A stretch of 64,000 nt of DNA from Chloroflexota bacterium (GCA_029782365.1 JAKOUW010000076.1:124001-188000); one strand, 5' to 3'. Counted from the stretch's first letter, positions 36,939 to 47,386 are shown. Program-made: numbers and translations. Notes: generated by a model not told the origin, from the sequence alone.

Positions 36939-38711
36939 TTAAGGCAGTCCCCAAAGAGTCAATATATAAAAAATTCCGAATGGGATCAGGCTAAGCACCA
37001 GAGCTGTTAATACAGCCATCGCTGGGCTTTTGCGGAGTCGGATCGTGCGGTAACTTCCAAGCGCCAATCCCCAAAAAAGACCGGCTTCTACACTTTGAAT
37101 AAAAACCCAGACGATTTGTGGGTGGTATTGCAGTAGATATGCATTGGTGATGGTGGTCACCTGATTGCCAACCACATAACCTAAAATTGCCCCTAGGATG
37201 AGCGCCAGGATGGCAGAAATCTTGAGGTAATAAAAAGTCTGCTTATTGAGAAACAGAGCAATCATCAAGCTTACCGAGAAAATGATCAAGCCGACGAAAA
37301 CGCCAGCGATGTTGCCAGCATGCCCTGGATATGTGAATACAAGATTGATCAAGGCAAAGAGCGCAATTCCAGCCAGACCACCAAATAGGAGTTGCAAGCG
37401 AACCCCTTTCCACCAAATGCGCCGATCAAGACTCAAGCCGGCTGAAATGAAGTAATGACGCCACCTCTTTACTATTGGAGAGGGTGACGAAGGGAGTCGC
37501 ACCGCGTTCGTAAGCAGACCAGGCCAATTTATGCGAAGCAGGCCTGGTGATGGGGATGAAACGCTCTTCACACCAGTCGGTTTTATATTGATTGCGGCTA
37601 CTCCCAGCTGGTTCGGTGGGGCAGGAGCGAGCGCTGCCGGTCTGTTGACTGGCCTGGAACGTGGTCCCGACGCTGGCGGAAGGGCGACTTGCATTCTTTC
37701 CTGTTTCTTGGCGGCCTCGCGTTCACACCAGGGACACTTTCTTAAATGGTCCGAATAAAAATGATCAGGATTAACCTTGCAGATGATGATATCCTTTTGA
37801 ACTTTTTCTAAGGTCTCGACCCATTTTTCGGCAGATGGCCTGGCTGCGGGGTTTTGGTGCCCTGCTTGAAAACACTGCCGCATCAACTCCTGGATGGGTG
37901 GTGGTAATGTCTCGAACTTCGGCGCCATGATGGGCGGTTGGACGGTGGAGTTTTTTCTATCATAAGGAAAAGCCCCTACTTTCTGACAATAGAGTTGAGA
38001 TGGTTCCATCGTAGGCAGATCAACCTTGACGATGCCCATGAAAGGATGGACGCCTTCCATGAGCAATCGGAACATCAACACCCCCAGTCCAAAGTGATCG
38101 TGCTCCGGCAGGCGGTCAGCTTTATCCAGAGCAACGCCGAGCAGTTCTGGCGGCAAAAAATCCTCCTTACCAACACGGCAGCGAAAGATCCTACCCTGAC
38201 TGTCTCGAACCTGGAAAGAATCGGTATCGATAATGCTCACCAGCGCCCTTGAATTCACCAATACATTGCTTTCATTCAAGTCGCCGATCACATATCCTTT
38301 GGAGTGGATGGCGTCGACTGCAATCGCCAGGTTTAATGCGGTGAAAAATAAATATTTCCAGGTAAAACCGGGAGTCTCTTTAGCCCTTTTGACCGGATTA
38401 TATACTGTAAAAATTGTTGGGCTGCGCTCTAACCTGGGCATTAAAAAACCCACAAATTTTCCGTTCAGAAACAACCCATCGGTTGGCCAGGCAATCGATA
38501 CGTGGCCTCGCCGGCGCATTTTGTCTTCCGGAGGATTGGCGAGCATGGCTCGGATTTTCAGTTCGTGTTCTGGTGTGATAATTTTGGGGTGATAAAGTTT
38601 CGCAACATCCAACCGATTTTTAACTGTCCACACTTCCCCCTCGCCCCCGCTGCCCAGTAGATTGTCGAGCGTAACCGCCGTATTGGATATCGTTTGGTAA
38701 GTAACGGCCAT
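36939..38711 (-). CDS. TerY-P-type protein kinase with zinc knuckle and C-terminal TM segments
   Basis: GSGGEGEVW glycine loop, VIGDLNESNVLV catalytic loop, HLRKCPWCERE knuckle, hydrophobic C-terminal helices. Confidence 0.82.
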   Translation of the reverse strand: MAVTYQTISNTAVTLDNLLGSGGEGEVWTVKNRLDVAKLYHPKIITPEHELKIRAMLANPPEDKMRRRGHVSIAWPTDGLFLNGKFVGFLMPRLERSPTIFTVYNPVKRAKETPGFTWKYLFFTALNLAIAVDAIHSKGYVIGDLNESNVLVNSRALVSIIDTDSFQVRDSQGRIFRCRVGKEDFLPPELLGVALDKADRLPEHDHFGLGVLMFRLLMEGVHPFMGIVKVDLPTMEPSQLYCQKVGAFPYDRKNSTVQPPIMAPKFETLPPPIQELMRQCFQAGHQNPAARPSAEKWVETLEKVQKDIIICKVNPDHFYSDHLRKCPWCEREAAKKQERMQVALPPASGPRSRPVNRPAALAPAPPNQLGVAAINIKPTGVKSVSSPSPGLLRINWPGLLTNAVRLPSSPSPIVKRWRHYFISAGLSLDRRIWWKGVRLQLLFGGLAGIALFALINLVFTYPGHAGNIAGVFVGLIIFSVSLMIALFLNKQTFYYLKISAILALILGAILGYVVGNQVTTITNAYLLQYHPQIVWVFIQSVEAGLFWGLALGSYRTIRLRKSPAMAVLTALVLSLIPFGIFYILTLWGLP

Positions 38712-38726
38712 TGAATTGAACCAGGA

Positions 38727-39545
38727 TCAAGAGATTGTTTTTTTCCCAATGAGTAACAAGGTTTTGTCATCATCTGTTTTTACAGAAACCTGATCAGAAG
38801 CCATGAAATCAGCCAGGTTAGCCGATGCTTTTTGGAAATCCTTCACTCCGGGAAGCTGGCGGAACAACGGCTCAAAAAAAGGAGGGTGAGGCACGTTATC
38901 TGAACTGCGGATTGAGACATGCTGCATTCCGTCTGTCATCATCGCCAATGATTTTATCTTGGTGGGCCAGGCGGTAAATTGTGCGGCGGTCTCCATTTCT
39001 GGCATTGTTAATGGAAAGGTTACGTTTATGTATTCGCCATTTTGAGGAGCAGAGATCATTTCAAGCGAATCATCTTCCAGGTGTGCAACAACCGCGCCAT
39101 CGCCAATTTGACCACATACCAGCCATTCATCAGAAACAATGACCGAGATGAGTGTGGTGGCGAAATCATGCAAAGCAGATTGTTTTTCGGATGCCGCCTC
39201 CACCAGGCTGGCGCGAGCGGTATGAAACCCCGTTCTCATGATATCAATCCAAGCCTGTTCTGTAATGGGGAGCTTATCCGCCAGGCGACGACAAAAATAT
39301 TGAAGGGCTGTGGCTGATGCAAGCTTGGCGCCTTTCTCCGCCTGTAGGGCTGATCCCAAGCCATCGGCTACAACAGCCACGATCGTATTCGTATTAATGA
39401 TTTGAAAGGCGTGTGTATCCTGGCAAGGAATCTGGTGATGGATATGGCCGCGCCCCTGCACGCTGGCGCCAATCACTACCCATTTGAAATTTTGTGCAGC
39501 CGGGTGGTCCGGTTGGATGTAAATTTGCGGCTCCACCTGGTTCAT
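38727..39545 (-). CDS. PP2C-type Ser/Thr phosphatase
   Basis: VAVVADGLGSALQAEKGAKLAS, CGQIGDGAVVAHL, MMTDGMQH; start MNQVEPQ overlaps upstream stop as TGATG. Confidence 0.85.
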   Translation of the reverse strand: MNQVEPQIYIQPDHPAAQNFKWVVIGASVQGRGHIHHQIPCQDTHAFQIINTNTIVAVVADGLGSALQAEKGAKLASATALQYFCRRLADKLPITEQAWIDIMRTGFHTARASLVEAASEKQSALHDFATTLISVIVSDEWLVCGQIGDGAVVAHLEDDSLEMISAPQNGEYINVTFPLTMPEMETAAQFTAWPTKIKSLAMMTDGMQHVSIRSSDNVPHPPFFEPLFRQLPGVKDFQKASANLADFMASDQVSVKTDDDKTLLLIGKKTIS

Positions 39546-40228
39546 CACGCACTCGTTGTCGTCCAGCCATTTGTGGATGGGAGCGCCACTTGGTCTCCAG
39601 TTTTTGAACGGGAGACGCTGGAAAGACTGCTGGATAACCACACGAATAAAGCGCCGAACTCCAGGCCATTTAGTTTTGCAGGCGGTCGATTTTTTGGTGC
39701 GATTTGATTCAAGATATTGATATTTGCCTGATCAACCGCCACCACAAAGAAAGTGACGCCTTTGTGTTCTTCGAGAGCCTGAATGCGCGTGGCTGCTGCA
39801 TGCCACTCGTCTGTAGGCTCTCCATCGGTGATCAGGAAAACCCACGGACGAAAATAAGAAATTCCTGCTCTTTTATAGATTTGTTTCCGCTCTTCGAGCT
39901 TATCTAGAGCCATATTAATGGCTGCTCCCATTGGAGTGCCGCCTTGGGCTGCCAGTTCGGGAGGAGTAAATTGATCAGCCGTGACGAAATCTTGTTTTAG
40001 ATTTGGGGAACCGCCAAAGGTCAGGATGGCGACTTCCACACGCATTGCAGCGAGTTCGTTCTTCTGCAATGATTCGGCAAAGGATTTCAAGCCAGCATTT
40101 AATTGGTTTATTGGGGCACCTTTCATTGAACCTGATACATCTAAAAGTAAAACGCAGGGCAAACGTTGTTCAGGGTTTTCGGCTACGGTAGCAACCTTGG
40201 CATCAAATTCAAGTGAGTCAGAGGTCAT
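39545..40228 (-). CDS. vWA (TerY-like) domain protein
   Basis: CVLLLDVSGSMKGAPINQLNAGL MIDAS, GGTPMGAAI, FLITDGEPTDEW; start MTSDSLEFD preceded by AGGAG. Confidence 0.88.
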   Translation of the reverse strand: MTSDSLEFDAKVATVAENPEQRLPCVLLLDVSGSMKGAPINQLNAGLKSFAESLQKNELAAMRVEVAILTFGGSPNLKQDFVTADQFTPPELAAQGGTPMGAAINMALDKLEERKQIYKRAGISYFRPWVFLITDGEPTDEWHAAATRIQALEEHKGVTFFVVAVDQANINILNQIAPKNRPPAKLNGLEFGALFVWLSSSLSSVSRSKTGDQVALPSTNGWTTTSA

Positions 40229-40285
40229 ATTATCTCCTGGTGTGTATCTTGAACAAAATATCCTGGTAAGCAGTTTTACCAAACA

Positions 40286-40660
40286 TCATGATGGTGGAAA
40301 CATCGATTTTAAGACCGATTCAACCTGCCTGAATTGGATTGGCTTTGTAAAATAAGCCACTGGCGAGAGCCCTTGAACCCTTCTGGAGATTGTATCGCTG
40401 GAATAACCTGTCAAGAATGCAAAACGCACTTGGCCAGTTTCGGTTATTTTCTGTGCAACTTCAATGCCATCCATTGTGCCTGCCAACCCGATATCGATTA
40501 AAACAAAATCCGGCTTTTCCTCTGCGAAGATTCGCAGAGCTTCTTCGCCCGTGGAGGCTAATTTGCAAACATTAAAACCTAGTTTCTTGATCTGATTGCT
40601 CATCAACAAGGCATTTAACGCTTCATCTTCAATGATTAATATTTTAGGTGTAAGGCTCAT
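40286..40660 (-). CDS. Single-domain response regulator (CheY-like)
   Basis: ILIIEDEALNALL...DFVLIDIGLAGTMDGIEVA...FTKPI. Confidence 0.88.
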   Translation of the reverse strand: MSLTPKILIIEDEALNALLMSNQIKKLGFNVCKLASTGEEALRIFAEEKPDFVLIDIGLAGTMDGIEVAQKITETGQVRFAFLTGYSSDTISRRVQGLSPVAYFTKPIQFRQVESVLKSMFPPS

Positions 40661-40844
40661 AAGGATGAGAGTCCTTTTTTTCTATACTCGGACAATATCT
40701 TAGTTTACCACCGGATTTATTATCCAAACGATTGGATGGGATGCTTAGACTGAAATAATCATGCTTGTATTGCGATGCAAACGAATGGTAATGAACTTTG
40801 TTTCGTGAACTCCCCTCAAAATTGCGAATAGCTTTACTATTTGT

Positions 40845-42188
40845 TCATTCGTATTTAAGGGCATTGATAGGAACAAGTGTCGCAGCTCTCAGAGCTGGAT
40901 ACAATCCTGAAAGCAAGCCGATCAAAGTGGCGAAAACCAAGGCAAATATTGGCAACCAGGCTGGAGTGGACGCAGCAGTGGAAGGCGGCGCGCCGCCTTG
41001 TTGGGCAGCCTGGCTGGCCAAGTAGCTGATAGCCAATAAATTGAGCACCTGAGCAGCGCCCCATCCTAAAATAATGCCACCTATGCCGCCTAAAAATCCG
41101 ATTCCTGCCGCTTCACCCAAGAAAACAGAAAGTACATCACGGTTGGTGGCGCCAATGGCTTTCATCAACCCGATTTCCCGTGTGCGTTCTAGAATAGACA
41201 TCGTCATCGTATTGGCGATGCCGATGGCGGCAACCAGCAATGATATTGCGCCGACCCCGCCAAAGATCACTTGCAAGATGATAAAAAAGCTGTTGATACC
41301 CTGGACGAAGGATTGCGGCGTAGAAGCCTGGTAACCCAGCGCGACGATTTGATCATTGACTTCCAGGACTTTCTTGGGATCTTGAACACGTACGATCAGG
41401 CTGGCATAGCCATCTTTCGCCCGGTTGATGCGCTTACCGCTGAACCATTCATTGTAGGCAGTAATATCTTCGATGGTCATATAGAAACTAAAATCTGATT
41501 CCCCGCGCGTTTCTGCGACAACGCCAATTACGCGGATCGGGATCGTTTTCTTTATTTGCTGGCCATCCTGGGTATACTTGACCAGAACGAGCTTAACCGT
41601 CTGATCAAATAGATCCGGGGGCGGTGGAGGTGTTTGGCCTGGACGAAGGTTCGGGTTGTAAAAATTTTGAGCCACACTGACTCCAATGATGGCTGACCCA
41701 CGTTCGAGCTGGAGCTGTCCTTGTCGGGCAGCAAGGCCCATTTTTGACATGTCATGTTCTCCAGAGCCAATGATATTGGCATACGCCTGGGCGCGGTTGT
41801 ATTCGAAATACGCTTCGCCCATGATATAGTCGCGTGGAATGACGATATCGACGCCTGGTATAGAAGCGATATCAGTCAAAGCCTGTGTGGTCAGAAGCTT
41901 AACTTGTCCCTCTGAGCCTGGGCCGCTTCCCCCACCTCCCCCTCCGGCAACTTTGACAGCAACAGCCCCAGCTCCGTTTTGCCCGTAACCCGGATAAACA
42001 TCGATTCGGGCCAGATCAGAGATTCCATATAACGATTGGGTAGCGCTTTCTTGCAAACCTATCGCCAGCGAAACCAAAATGATCACAGCAGCGGTGCCAA
42101 TGATAACGCCGATCGCTGTCAAAGCCACACGGGCTTTGCGCTGGTTTAAATTCTCCAGAATCAGGCTGAGCAAATCAAGGAAAGACAT
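40845..42188 (-). CDS. MacB-like ABC transporter permease
   Basis: RKARVALTAIGVIIGTAAVI, TMTMSILERTREIGLMKAIGATNRDVLSVFLGEA. Confidence 0.9.
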   Translation of the reverse strand: MSFLDLLSLILENLNQRKARVALTAIGVIIGTAAVIILVSLAIGLQESATQSLYGISDLARIDVYPGYGQNGAGAVAVKVAGGGGGGSGPGSEGQVKLLTTQALTDIASIPGVDIVIPRDYIMGEAYFEYNRAQAYANIIGSGEHDMSKMGLAARQGQLQLERGSAIIGVSVAQNFYNPNLRPGQTPPPPPDLFDQTVKLVLVKYTQDGQQIKKTIPIRVIGVVAETRGESDFSFYMTIEDITAYNEWFSGKRINRAKDGYASLIVRVQDPKKVLEVNDQIVALGYQASTPQSFVQGINSFFIILQVIFGGVGAISLLVAAIGIANTMTMSILERTREIGLMKAIGATNRDVLSVFLGEAAGIGFLGGIGGIILGWGAAQVLNLLAISYLASQAAQQGGAPPSTAASTPAWLPIFALVFATLIGLLSGLYPALRAATLVPINALKYE

Positions 42189-43771
42189 TATGGTCCTTTG
42201 AGCGGCTGCCCATTTGGACTGACAGGCTCAATAATAGGTTTTGACTCTCCAGGCGTAGCGCCAGTCTGTTGTTTACCGCTGTCTAAGCCGAACAAACCTA
42301 GAATGAAGCGCCAAATTTTTTGCAAGAAAGTCTCGGGCTGCTCAATCACTACCCCACCTCCATTATCCGGCTCAAATGTCGGCTGGATAAATTCCTGGAT
42401 TTCAACGTTTAATGTTTTATTGATTTGACGCTGTTGGTTAAAGTCATCTGTATAATCGATCACGATAGATATTTCCAACGGCCCGGACTGCTGGGCAGTC
42501 AGGTTTGCATCCAGCGTGAAATAGCCTCCAGCGTCTAGTGCGCCGACTAACATGGAGTTATTGGTCATATCGGCGTTGGGCGCACTGACTTTCATATTGC
42601 CTAAGAGCACAGATTTGCGTCCCAGGTTGGTGATTTGCAAGGGAAGGATTGAGGTTTGACTTACGTATAATGGGTTCGGATCTCGGTAAAAGCCCACCTC
42701 AACCAAAGGCAGGGAATAAACTAACAACGTGATCACCTGTTCATCGCTGAGAATATTACCTTTAGCATCGGCATATACCAAAGAGACTTTCATCGGATAC
42801 GCGGCCGGGTTCGTCGTTACATTAACAATCAACGGCATCGTGGCATGGAGCACCGCTCCAGCAGCCAGATCTCCTAATGTCTGAATATTAGACGCACCCA
42901 GTGGAGCGAAGTTTGTGAATTCTCCACTGCCTCCGGCGATGCCACCAGCATCTGGTGTGCCGCTGCTGTTAAAGTTGCCTCCCCCAACCACAAGGGTAAC
43001 GGTGCGGGCATCCGCATTGCCAAGGTTCTTAATTTCCATATCCAACATAAACTGAACACCAGGTTGCAGAGGCGTGACATCTGTAGAGTAGCGCGTGACC
43101 ACTAATTGGGCTTTCTTAATTGAACTTGGTGTCGGCGTGGGGGTGGCAGTTGATGTGGGCGTTGCGCTCGGCACCCGGACGCGTGGTTGGGCAATCGGTA
43201 TCGAAATAGTGAAATTTTCCTGGTAGGCGGTTCCAGATTGGTCGGTATACGAAATTGTGATTTGCAGGCTGCCAACACTTACTCCATATAAACCCTGACT
43301 GGCTGTCAGAGGTTGGAGCACTGTTTCATGATTATCTGGTGTCACTTCTTTGACTGCAATGACCCCCCCGGTTTGGCGAGCGATAAAATCGCCTGCCTTA
43401 AAACTGATGACGACATTGTTTGCCACCGATTTTCCGGAATTGTAAAGTTGTACCTTTAGATCGAAATCATCACCCGGATAAATACTGTCACTGCTGGGCG
43501 CATACCAGGATATAACCACTAATGGCCGGGTAAAAACTGGCTGAGGGGATAAAGTTGGTGTGATTGTATTAGTCGGAGTGGGAGGAATCGGAGTATCTGT
43601 CTGTGTCGGGGTAGGAGTTGGTGTTTCTGTATCGGTTGGCGTTACCTGGTTTAAGGCTGCCCTGGCAGATGGCATGGAAGTTTGGAGCCAAAATATCGCT
43701 GCAATGAATACTTGAAAAAGAAGAAGCGCCCAATTTTTTTTGATTGTACGATTAGGATTCTCGTTGGTCAT
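42188..43771 (-). CDS. Secreted/anchored CARDB-like adaptor protein of the ABC operon
   Basis: Signal-like N-term, TPTDTETPTPTPTQTDTP linker, repeated VVSFKAGDF / ITNLGRKSVLLG CARDB-like segments. Confidence 0.7.
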   Translation of the reverse strand: MTNENPNRTIKKNWALLLFQVFIAAIFWLQTSMPSARAALNQVTPTDTETPTPTPTQTDTPIPPTPTNTITPTLSPQPVFTRPLVVISWYAPSSDSIYPGDDFDLKVQLYNSGKSVANNVVISFKAGDFIARQTGGVIAVKEVTPDNHETVLQPLTASQGLYGVSVGSLQITISYTDQSGTAYQENFTISIPIAQPRVRVPSATPTSTATPTPTPSSIKKAQLVVTRYSTDVTPLQPGVQFMLDMEIKNLGNADARTVTLVVGGGNFNSSGTPDAGGIAGGSGEFTNFAPLGASNIQTLGDLAAGAVLHATMPLIVNVTTNPAAYPMKVSLVYADAKGNILSDEQVITLLVYSLPLVEVGFYRDPNPLYVSQTSILPLQITNLGRKSVLLGNMKVSAPNADMTNNSMLVGALDAGGYFTLDANLTAQQSGPLEISIVIDYTDDFNQQRQINKTLNVEIQEFIQPTFEPDNGGGVVIEQPETFLQKIWRFILGLFGLDSGKQQTGATPGESKPIIEPVSPNGQPLKGP

Positions 43772-44487
43772 GAACTGCCTGCCTTTATTGATGAATTTCG
43801 TAGATATTCTTCACCTGAGACGATCCGGCCATCTAGAATAAAGACCTGGTGAGTTGCAAATGCAGCCATGCGCGGATCGTGGCTCACAACAACAACCGTA
43901 CGACCGCTGAGGTGAAGATCGGATAATAATTGCATAATGCTGGCGCTGGAATGCGTATCTAAATTTCCTGTTGGTTCGTCGGCGAAAATGATCTTGGGGT
44001 CGTTAACCAGAGCGCGGGCAATCGCCACTCGCTGTTGTTGGCCGCCAGAGAGCTCACCGGGGCGGTGCGATTTTCGATCACCTAGCCCTACTCGCTCCAA
44101 TAAATCGAATGCGATGCTTTGGCGTTGTTTTCTCCCCTGGCGGGCAAATCGCATAGGGAACTCGACATTTTGAGCTGCAGTCATATTGGTTATCAAATTG
44201 AAAGATTGAAAAATAAATCCCACTGTTTTCCGTCGAAAAATAGCCAGTTCATTTTCATCCATGCTTTCAATAAATTGGTTATCTACACATATTTTGCCCG
44301 AAGATGGGCGATCGAGCCCGCCTAATAAATAGAGAAGAGTACTCTTTCCAGAACCGGACGGTCCCATAATCACCGTGAGTGAGCCCTCTTCAATGGATAG
44401 ATTGACGCCATCCAAAGCATGAACAGACGTTGTTCCCATCTGGAAGGTTTTTCGCAGGTCTGAAACCTGGATGATACTCGCAACCAT
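43768..44487 (-). CDS. LolD/MacB-type ABC transporter ATP-binding protein
   Basis: [53 protein letters not shown]. Confidence 0.95.
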   Translation of the reverse strand: MVASIIQVSDLRKTFQMGTTSVHALDGVNLSIEEGSLTVIMGPSGSGKSTLLYLLGGLDRPSSGKICVDNQFIESMDENELAIFRRKTVGFIFQSFNLITNMTAAQNVEFPMRFARQGRKQRQSIAFDLLERVGLGDRKSHRPGELSGGQQQRVAIARALVNDPKIIFADEPTGNLDTHSSASIMQLLSDLHLSGRTVVVVSHDPRMAAFATHQVFILDGRIVSGEEYLRNSSIKAGSS

Positions 44488-44490
44488 AAA

Positions 44491-45252
44491 CTAGAAGAAA
44501 AACGGCCGAGTAAACGATAAGCTTCCCAGTGAGCTTAATCCAAAACTGATGAGAGCTTGACCCACCACGACCAAGATAATCACGATCAACGCGCCAAGTA
44601 CAGCCTTTGACCTGGATATCCCTGTGATTGTGCGAACACCGACGATCATTAAAATAATTTGCCAGATCAGGTAAATATCGATTAATGCCAAAATCGCCGA
44701 CCAAAAGAATGAAAACCCACCCGGGGTTGTATCCACGAAACCAGATAACCCTGGTTGTGTTATCGTTTTTTGGCTGACTAGGGTGTACGCCGCACGCACA
44801 AGTTCCCGCAATGCCAGGGGGATATTCGCCCAGGCAATGATATTCATACTTGCACTCGTATCACCCCGGCCGCCAAGCAAGGTAATGACCAGGTGCAGGA
44901 GACCACCGAGAATCAGCAACCCCAACCAGATAGTCGTCAGGTTACCCAGAGCAGGCAGTAAATATAGGAAAACAGGTCCCTGGCGCTGTTGGTAAGTTTG
45001 CATATATTGGGCCTGCTGGTCTTGAGACCAATATTGGAAATCTGGCGGAGTTGGAATCACGCCTGCCTCGGCAGCTTTGCTTTGAACCCAACCTGAGGCA
45101 AGAATGGAAAGTAACACTGCTATCGACAGAACCAACATTGGCGTCAACCAACTATTCTTCGCAGTGCTGATGGACTGAAATGTTTTGCGCGGCTGGAACA
45201 TTGTTCCAGGAATCCAGGATAGATAAAAGCGTTTTGTTGAATTCATATCCAA
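44491..45252 (-). CDS. Yip1-family membrane protein
   Basis: MFQPRKTFQSISTAKNSWLTPM plus five hydrophobic helices typical of Yip1 domain proteins. Confidence 0.7.
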   Translation of the reverse strand: MDMNSTKRFYLSWIPGTMFQPRKTFQSISTAKNSWLTPMLVLSIAVLLSILASGWVQSKAAEAGVIPTPPDFQYWSQDQQAQYMQTYQQRQGPVFLYLLPALGNLTTIWLGLLILGGLLHLVITLLGGRGDTSASMNIIAWANIPLALRELVRAAYTLVSQKTITQPGLSGFVDTTPGGFSFFWSAILALIDIYLIWQIILMIVGVRTITGISRSKAVLGALIVIILVVVGQALISFGLSSLGSLSFTRPFFF

Positions 45253-45296
45253 TTAGACGTTACATACGTGGATTTTGTTCCGAAATATGAAGGTAA

Positions 45297-46016
45297 TTAA
45301 CTGTGTTCCTCAGGATTATTCTCAGCTTGTGATTGGCTTTCCGCAACCTTATAAGGAAGCCGTAACGATAACCAAACGGTCATCAGGCTAACTTCATCTA
45401 GTGAGTTATTCGCTTCTGGGAAAAGCTTTATGAAATCATTGTATATATCTTCGTAGCTTTGTGCCGCGGGCCAATATATTAGAAATCCTGGAAGACGCGC
45501 ACGATTCGCATTTGGCGGTAAAACTCCCCAATCTGCCTCCGTCCTTAATTTGAGATTCTCTGCCAGGCTGGATGGATCCTGTATTTCATCTGGAAACATC
45601 ATCCATCCGCGCTGTTTAAGAACTTTATAGATTTGCTGGCGTAGGTCACTTTGAATTTCTGCCCAGGCGGTCAGCAAAGCCGCGACCAACTCGGGGCTCT
45701 TTTGAAAAGCAGAAACCGTTGGAATAAGCTTGACGGCGGTAGGCGCATGTTCACTATTCCGAAATCCGGGCACTTTAACGACTTTATGAATAATCCGGTT
45801 AATTGGATCTTGAATGGAAGCGGGTAGTGAGGATTGATTGCTCAGAACGGTGCGGATAATTTTCATGCGAAAATCATCCCGCATAAACTCATTGATTGCA
45901 CTGAATGGCAAGAATTGGATCTGGTTATCTTCCATATTCACTTGGTGGTTGAAATGACCAGTTGGCGGCTGGTTGAAGGAATGGCTTTTATCATGGCTGG
46001 CTTGTTGTATGCTCAA
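45297..46016 (-). CDS. Hypothetical protein
   Basis: Uninterrupted 239-codon ORF in an otherwise non-coding gap, same strand as neighbours. Confidence 0.6.
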   Translation of the reverse strand: MSIQQASHDKSHSFNQPPTGHFNHQVNMEDNQIQFLPFSAINEFMRDDFRMKIIRTVLSNQSSLPASIQDPINRIIHKVVKVPGFRNSEHAPTAVKLIPTVSAFQKSPELVAALLTAWAEIQSDLRQQIYKVLKQRGWMMFPDEIQDPSSLAENLKLRTEADWGVLPPNANRARLPGFLIYWPAAQSYEDIYNDFIKLFPEANNSLDEVSLMTVWLSLRLPYKVAESQSQAENNPEEHS

Positions 46017-46102
46017 GCAGGTTTATAAACAGGCTGCCAGCCGGATATTATAAATTATACATGAAAATTTTCACCATTCTTCGCTGAAGGAATCACAGGA
46101 AA

Positions 46103-47083
46103 TCACCGTCCGATCAGAGTGTCAATTTTCGCCATACCTTCAAGTAAGTCGGACCCAAGAAAAGTGCCAGGCATTTTTAATTGCCATTCAGGTGATTTCG
46201 AGAAGATTCTACCGCCAAAACAAAGGGGTGGTTGGTTGTGAGCGGCGGATTCGGGTAGAAATTTTGGCCATTCCGCTAATTCAATAGCAGAAATCTCTGT
46301 CATTGCCACAACGATGATCAGACTTGGTTTGATTTCGCGTGCGAACGAAGCTAAATCAAATAAAGGCACCGCCTGGCCTAAGTATGCCACTGGATAGCGT
46401 TTGCGTCTGAGAAGAGCGCCTAGCATGAGCAAACTGCCCTCATGCCATTCTCCTGGTGCGCAAGCAAGGATGATTGGCGGCATGTTCATAGGAGGCGGAC
46501 CACTGACCATCCACATCAAGAGCCTTTGGCGCAAATAATTGGTGGCAAGATGTTCCGTAGCAACTGTGATCAAGTTGTGTTCCCATGCTTCACCAATGGC
46601 AGCCATTGCCGGTCCGATGACAACAAAAATTAAGTCATCAGGAGAATAAACCGCTAAAGCCTCTGCCAGAATCATATCCGCTTTTTGTAAATTTCTTTGG
46701 ACAAGCGCGTTGAAAAGCTGGTCTCGATATATTTCACTAGATAATTTCGGTTGGTCTTGTTTGGATTCTGTGACTAAAGAAACATGAGAGTCTTGGTCTG
46801 ATAAAATAAAGCCACTTTCTTCTTGATGGTGCAAAGCCTGGATAGCCTGGGCTGTTTGCATGCCATCGTCAATCCTATCTTTTACCCAGCGCAAGCGCAT
46901 GATATCTTTTTCGGAATACAGGCGATGCCCACCGCTGGTTCGGCCAGCTTCGGGGAAATCATACCGCCTTTCCCAAGCGCGCAGAGTAGCCATCGAAATT
47001 CCAGTCATTCGTGTCACTACGCCTATATTGTAAAGTAGGTCAGTGCTGCTGCTTGCGGAAGGTGCCTCAGGTAATAAATTCAT
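46103..47083 (-). CDS. MerR-family cobalamin-binding photoreceptor repressor (CarH/LitR-type)
   Basis: MerR HTH GVVTRMTGISMATLRAWERRYDFPEAGRTSGGHRLYSEKDI; B12 domain WEHNLITVATEH fits Wx9EH and APGEWHEG; start MNLLPE behind AGGAG. Confidence 0.9.
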   Translation of the reverse strand: MNLLPEAPSASSSTDLLYNIGVVTRMTGISMATLRAWERRYDFPEAGRTSGGHRLYSEKDIMRLRWVKDRIDDGMQTAQAIQALHHQEESGFILSDQDSHVSLVTESKQDQPKLSSEIYRDQLFNALVQRNLQKADMILAEALAVYSPDDLIFVVIGPAMAAIGEAWEHNLITVATEHLATNYLRQRLLMWMVSGPPPMNMPPIILACAPGEWHEGSLLMLGALLRRKRYPVAYLGQAVPLFDLASFAREIKPSLIIVVAMTEISAIELAEWPKFLPESAAHNQPPLCFGGRIFSKSPEWQLKMPGTFLGSDLLEGMAKIDTLIGR

Positions 47084-47112
47084 AATTACTCCTACCAATT
47101 TTATACGAAATG

Positions 47113-47141
47113 AATATAACATGCTCTACACAATTTGTCAA
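47113..47141 (-). promoter_or_regulatory. Promoter of the CarH-like gene
   Basis: Minus strand TTGACA (47141-47136), 17 nt, TATATT (47118-47113). Confidence 0.7.
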
Positions 47142-47168
47142 TATTATAAACAAATTATGAACATCATC

Positions 47169-47197
47169 TTGACATAGAGTGCAACAAAGTATATAAT
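47169..47197 (+). promoter_or_regulatory. Perfect sigma70 consensus promoter
   Basis: TTGACA (47169-47174), 17 nt, TATAAT (47192-47197). Confidence 0.8.
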
Positions 47198-47199
47198 AA

Positions 47200-47221
47200 T
47201 TGTATAGATTTTGTTTAGTAT
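47200..47221 (+). promoter_or_regulatory. Candidate CarH operator, tandem 11-bp direct repeat
   Basis: TTGTATAGATT TTGTTTAGTAT directly abutting the -10 box; a related TTGTGTAGAGC lies on the minus strand at 47133-47123 inside the opposite promoter. Confidence 0.45.
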
Positions 47222-47386
47222 GTTAAATGGTCTGTGATTCGTTGAAACGTTAATGGGATAAGAGATATTGCGCCACTTTCAACCATGCTTATTTATTTCT
47301 TAGAGAGATGTGGTATGTTCCAAAGTGAATCAAGAATTGCTGAGATTTGGTAAGTTGTTATATGTTTACTTTGAAAGGATTGAAAA

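Noticed and set aside
43100-43680. Repeat array of TPT/TPTP codons
   Set aside because: Low-complexity Thr/Pro linker of a secreted protein, common in this type of genome.
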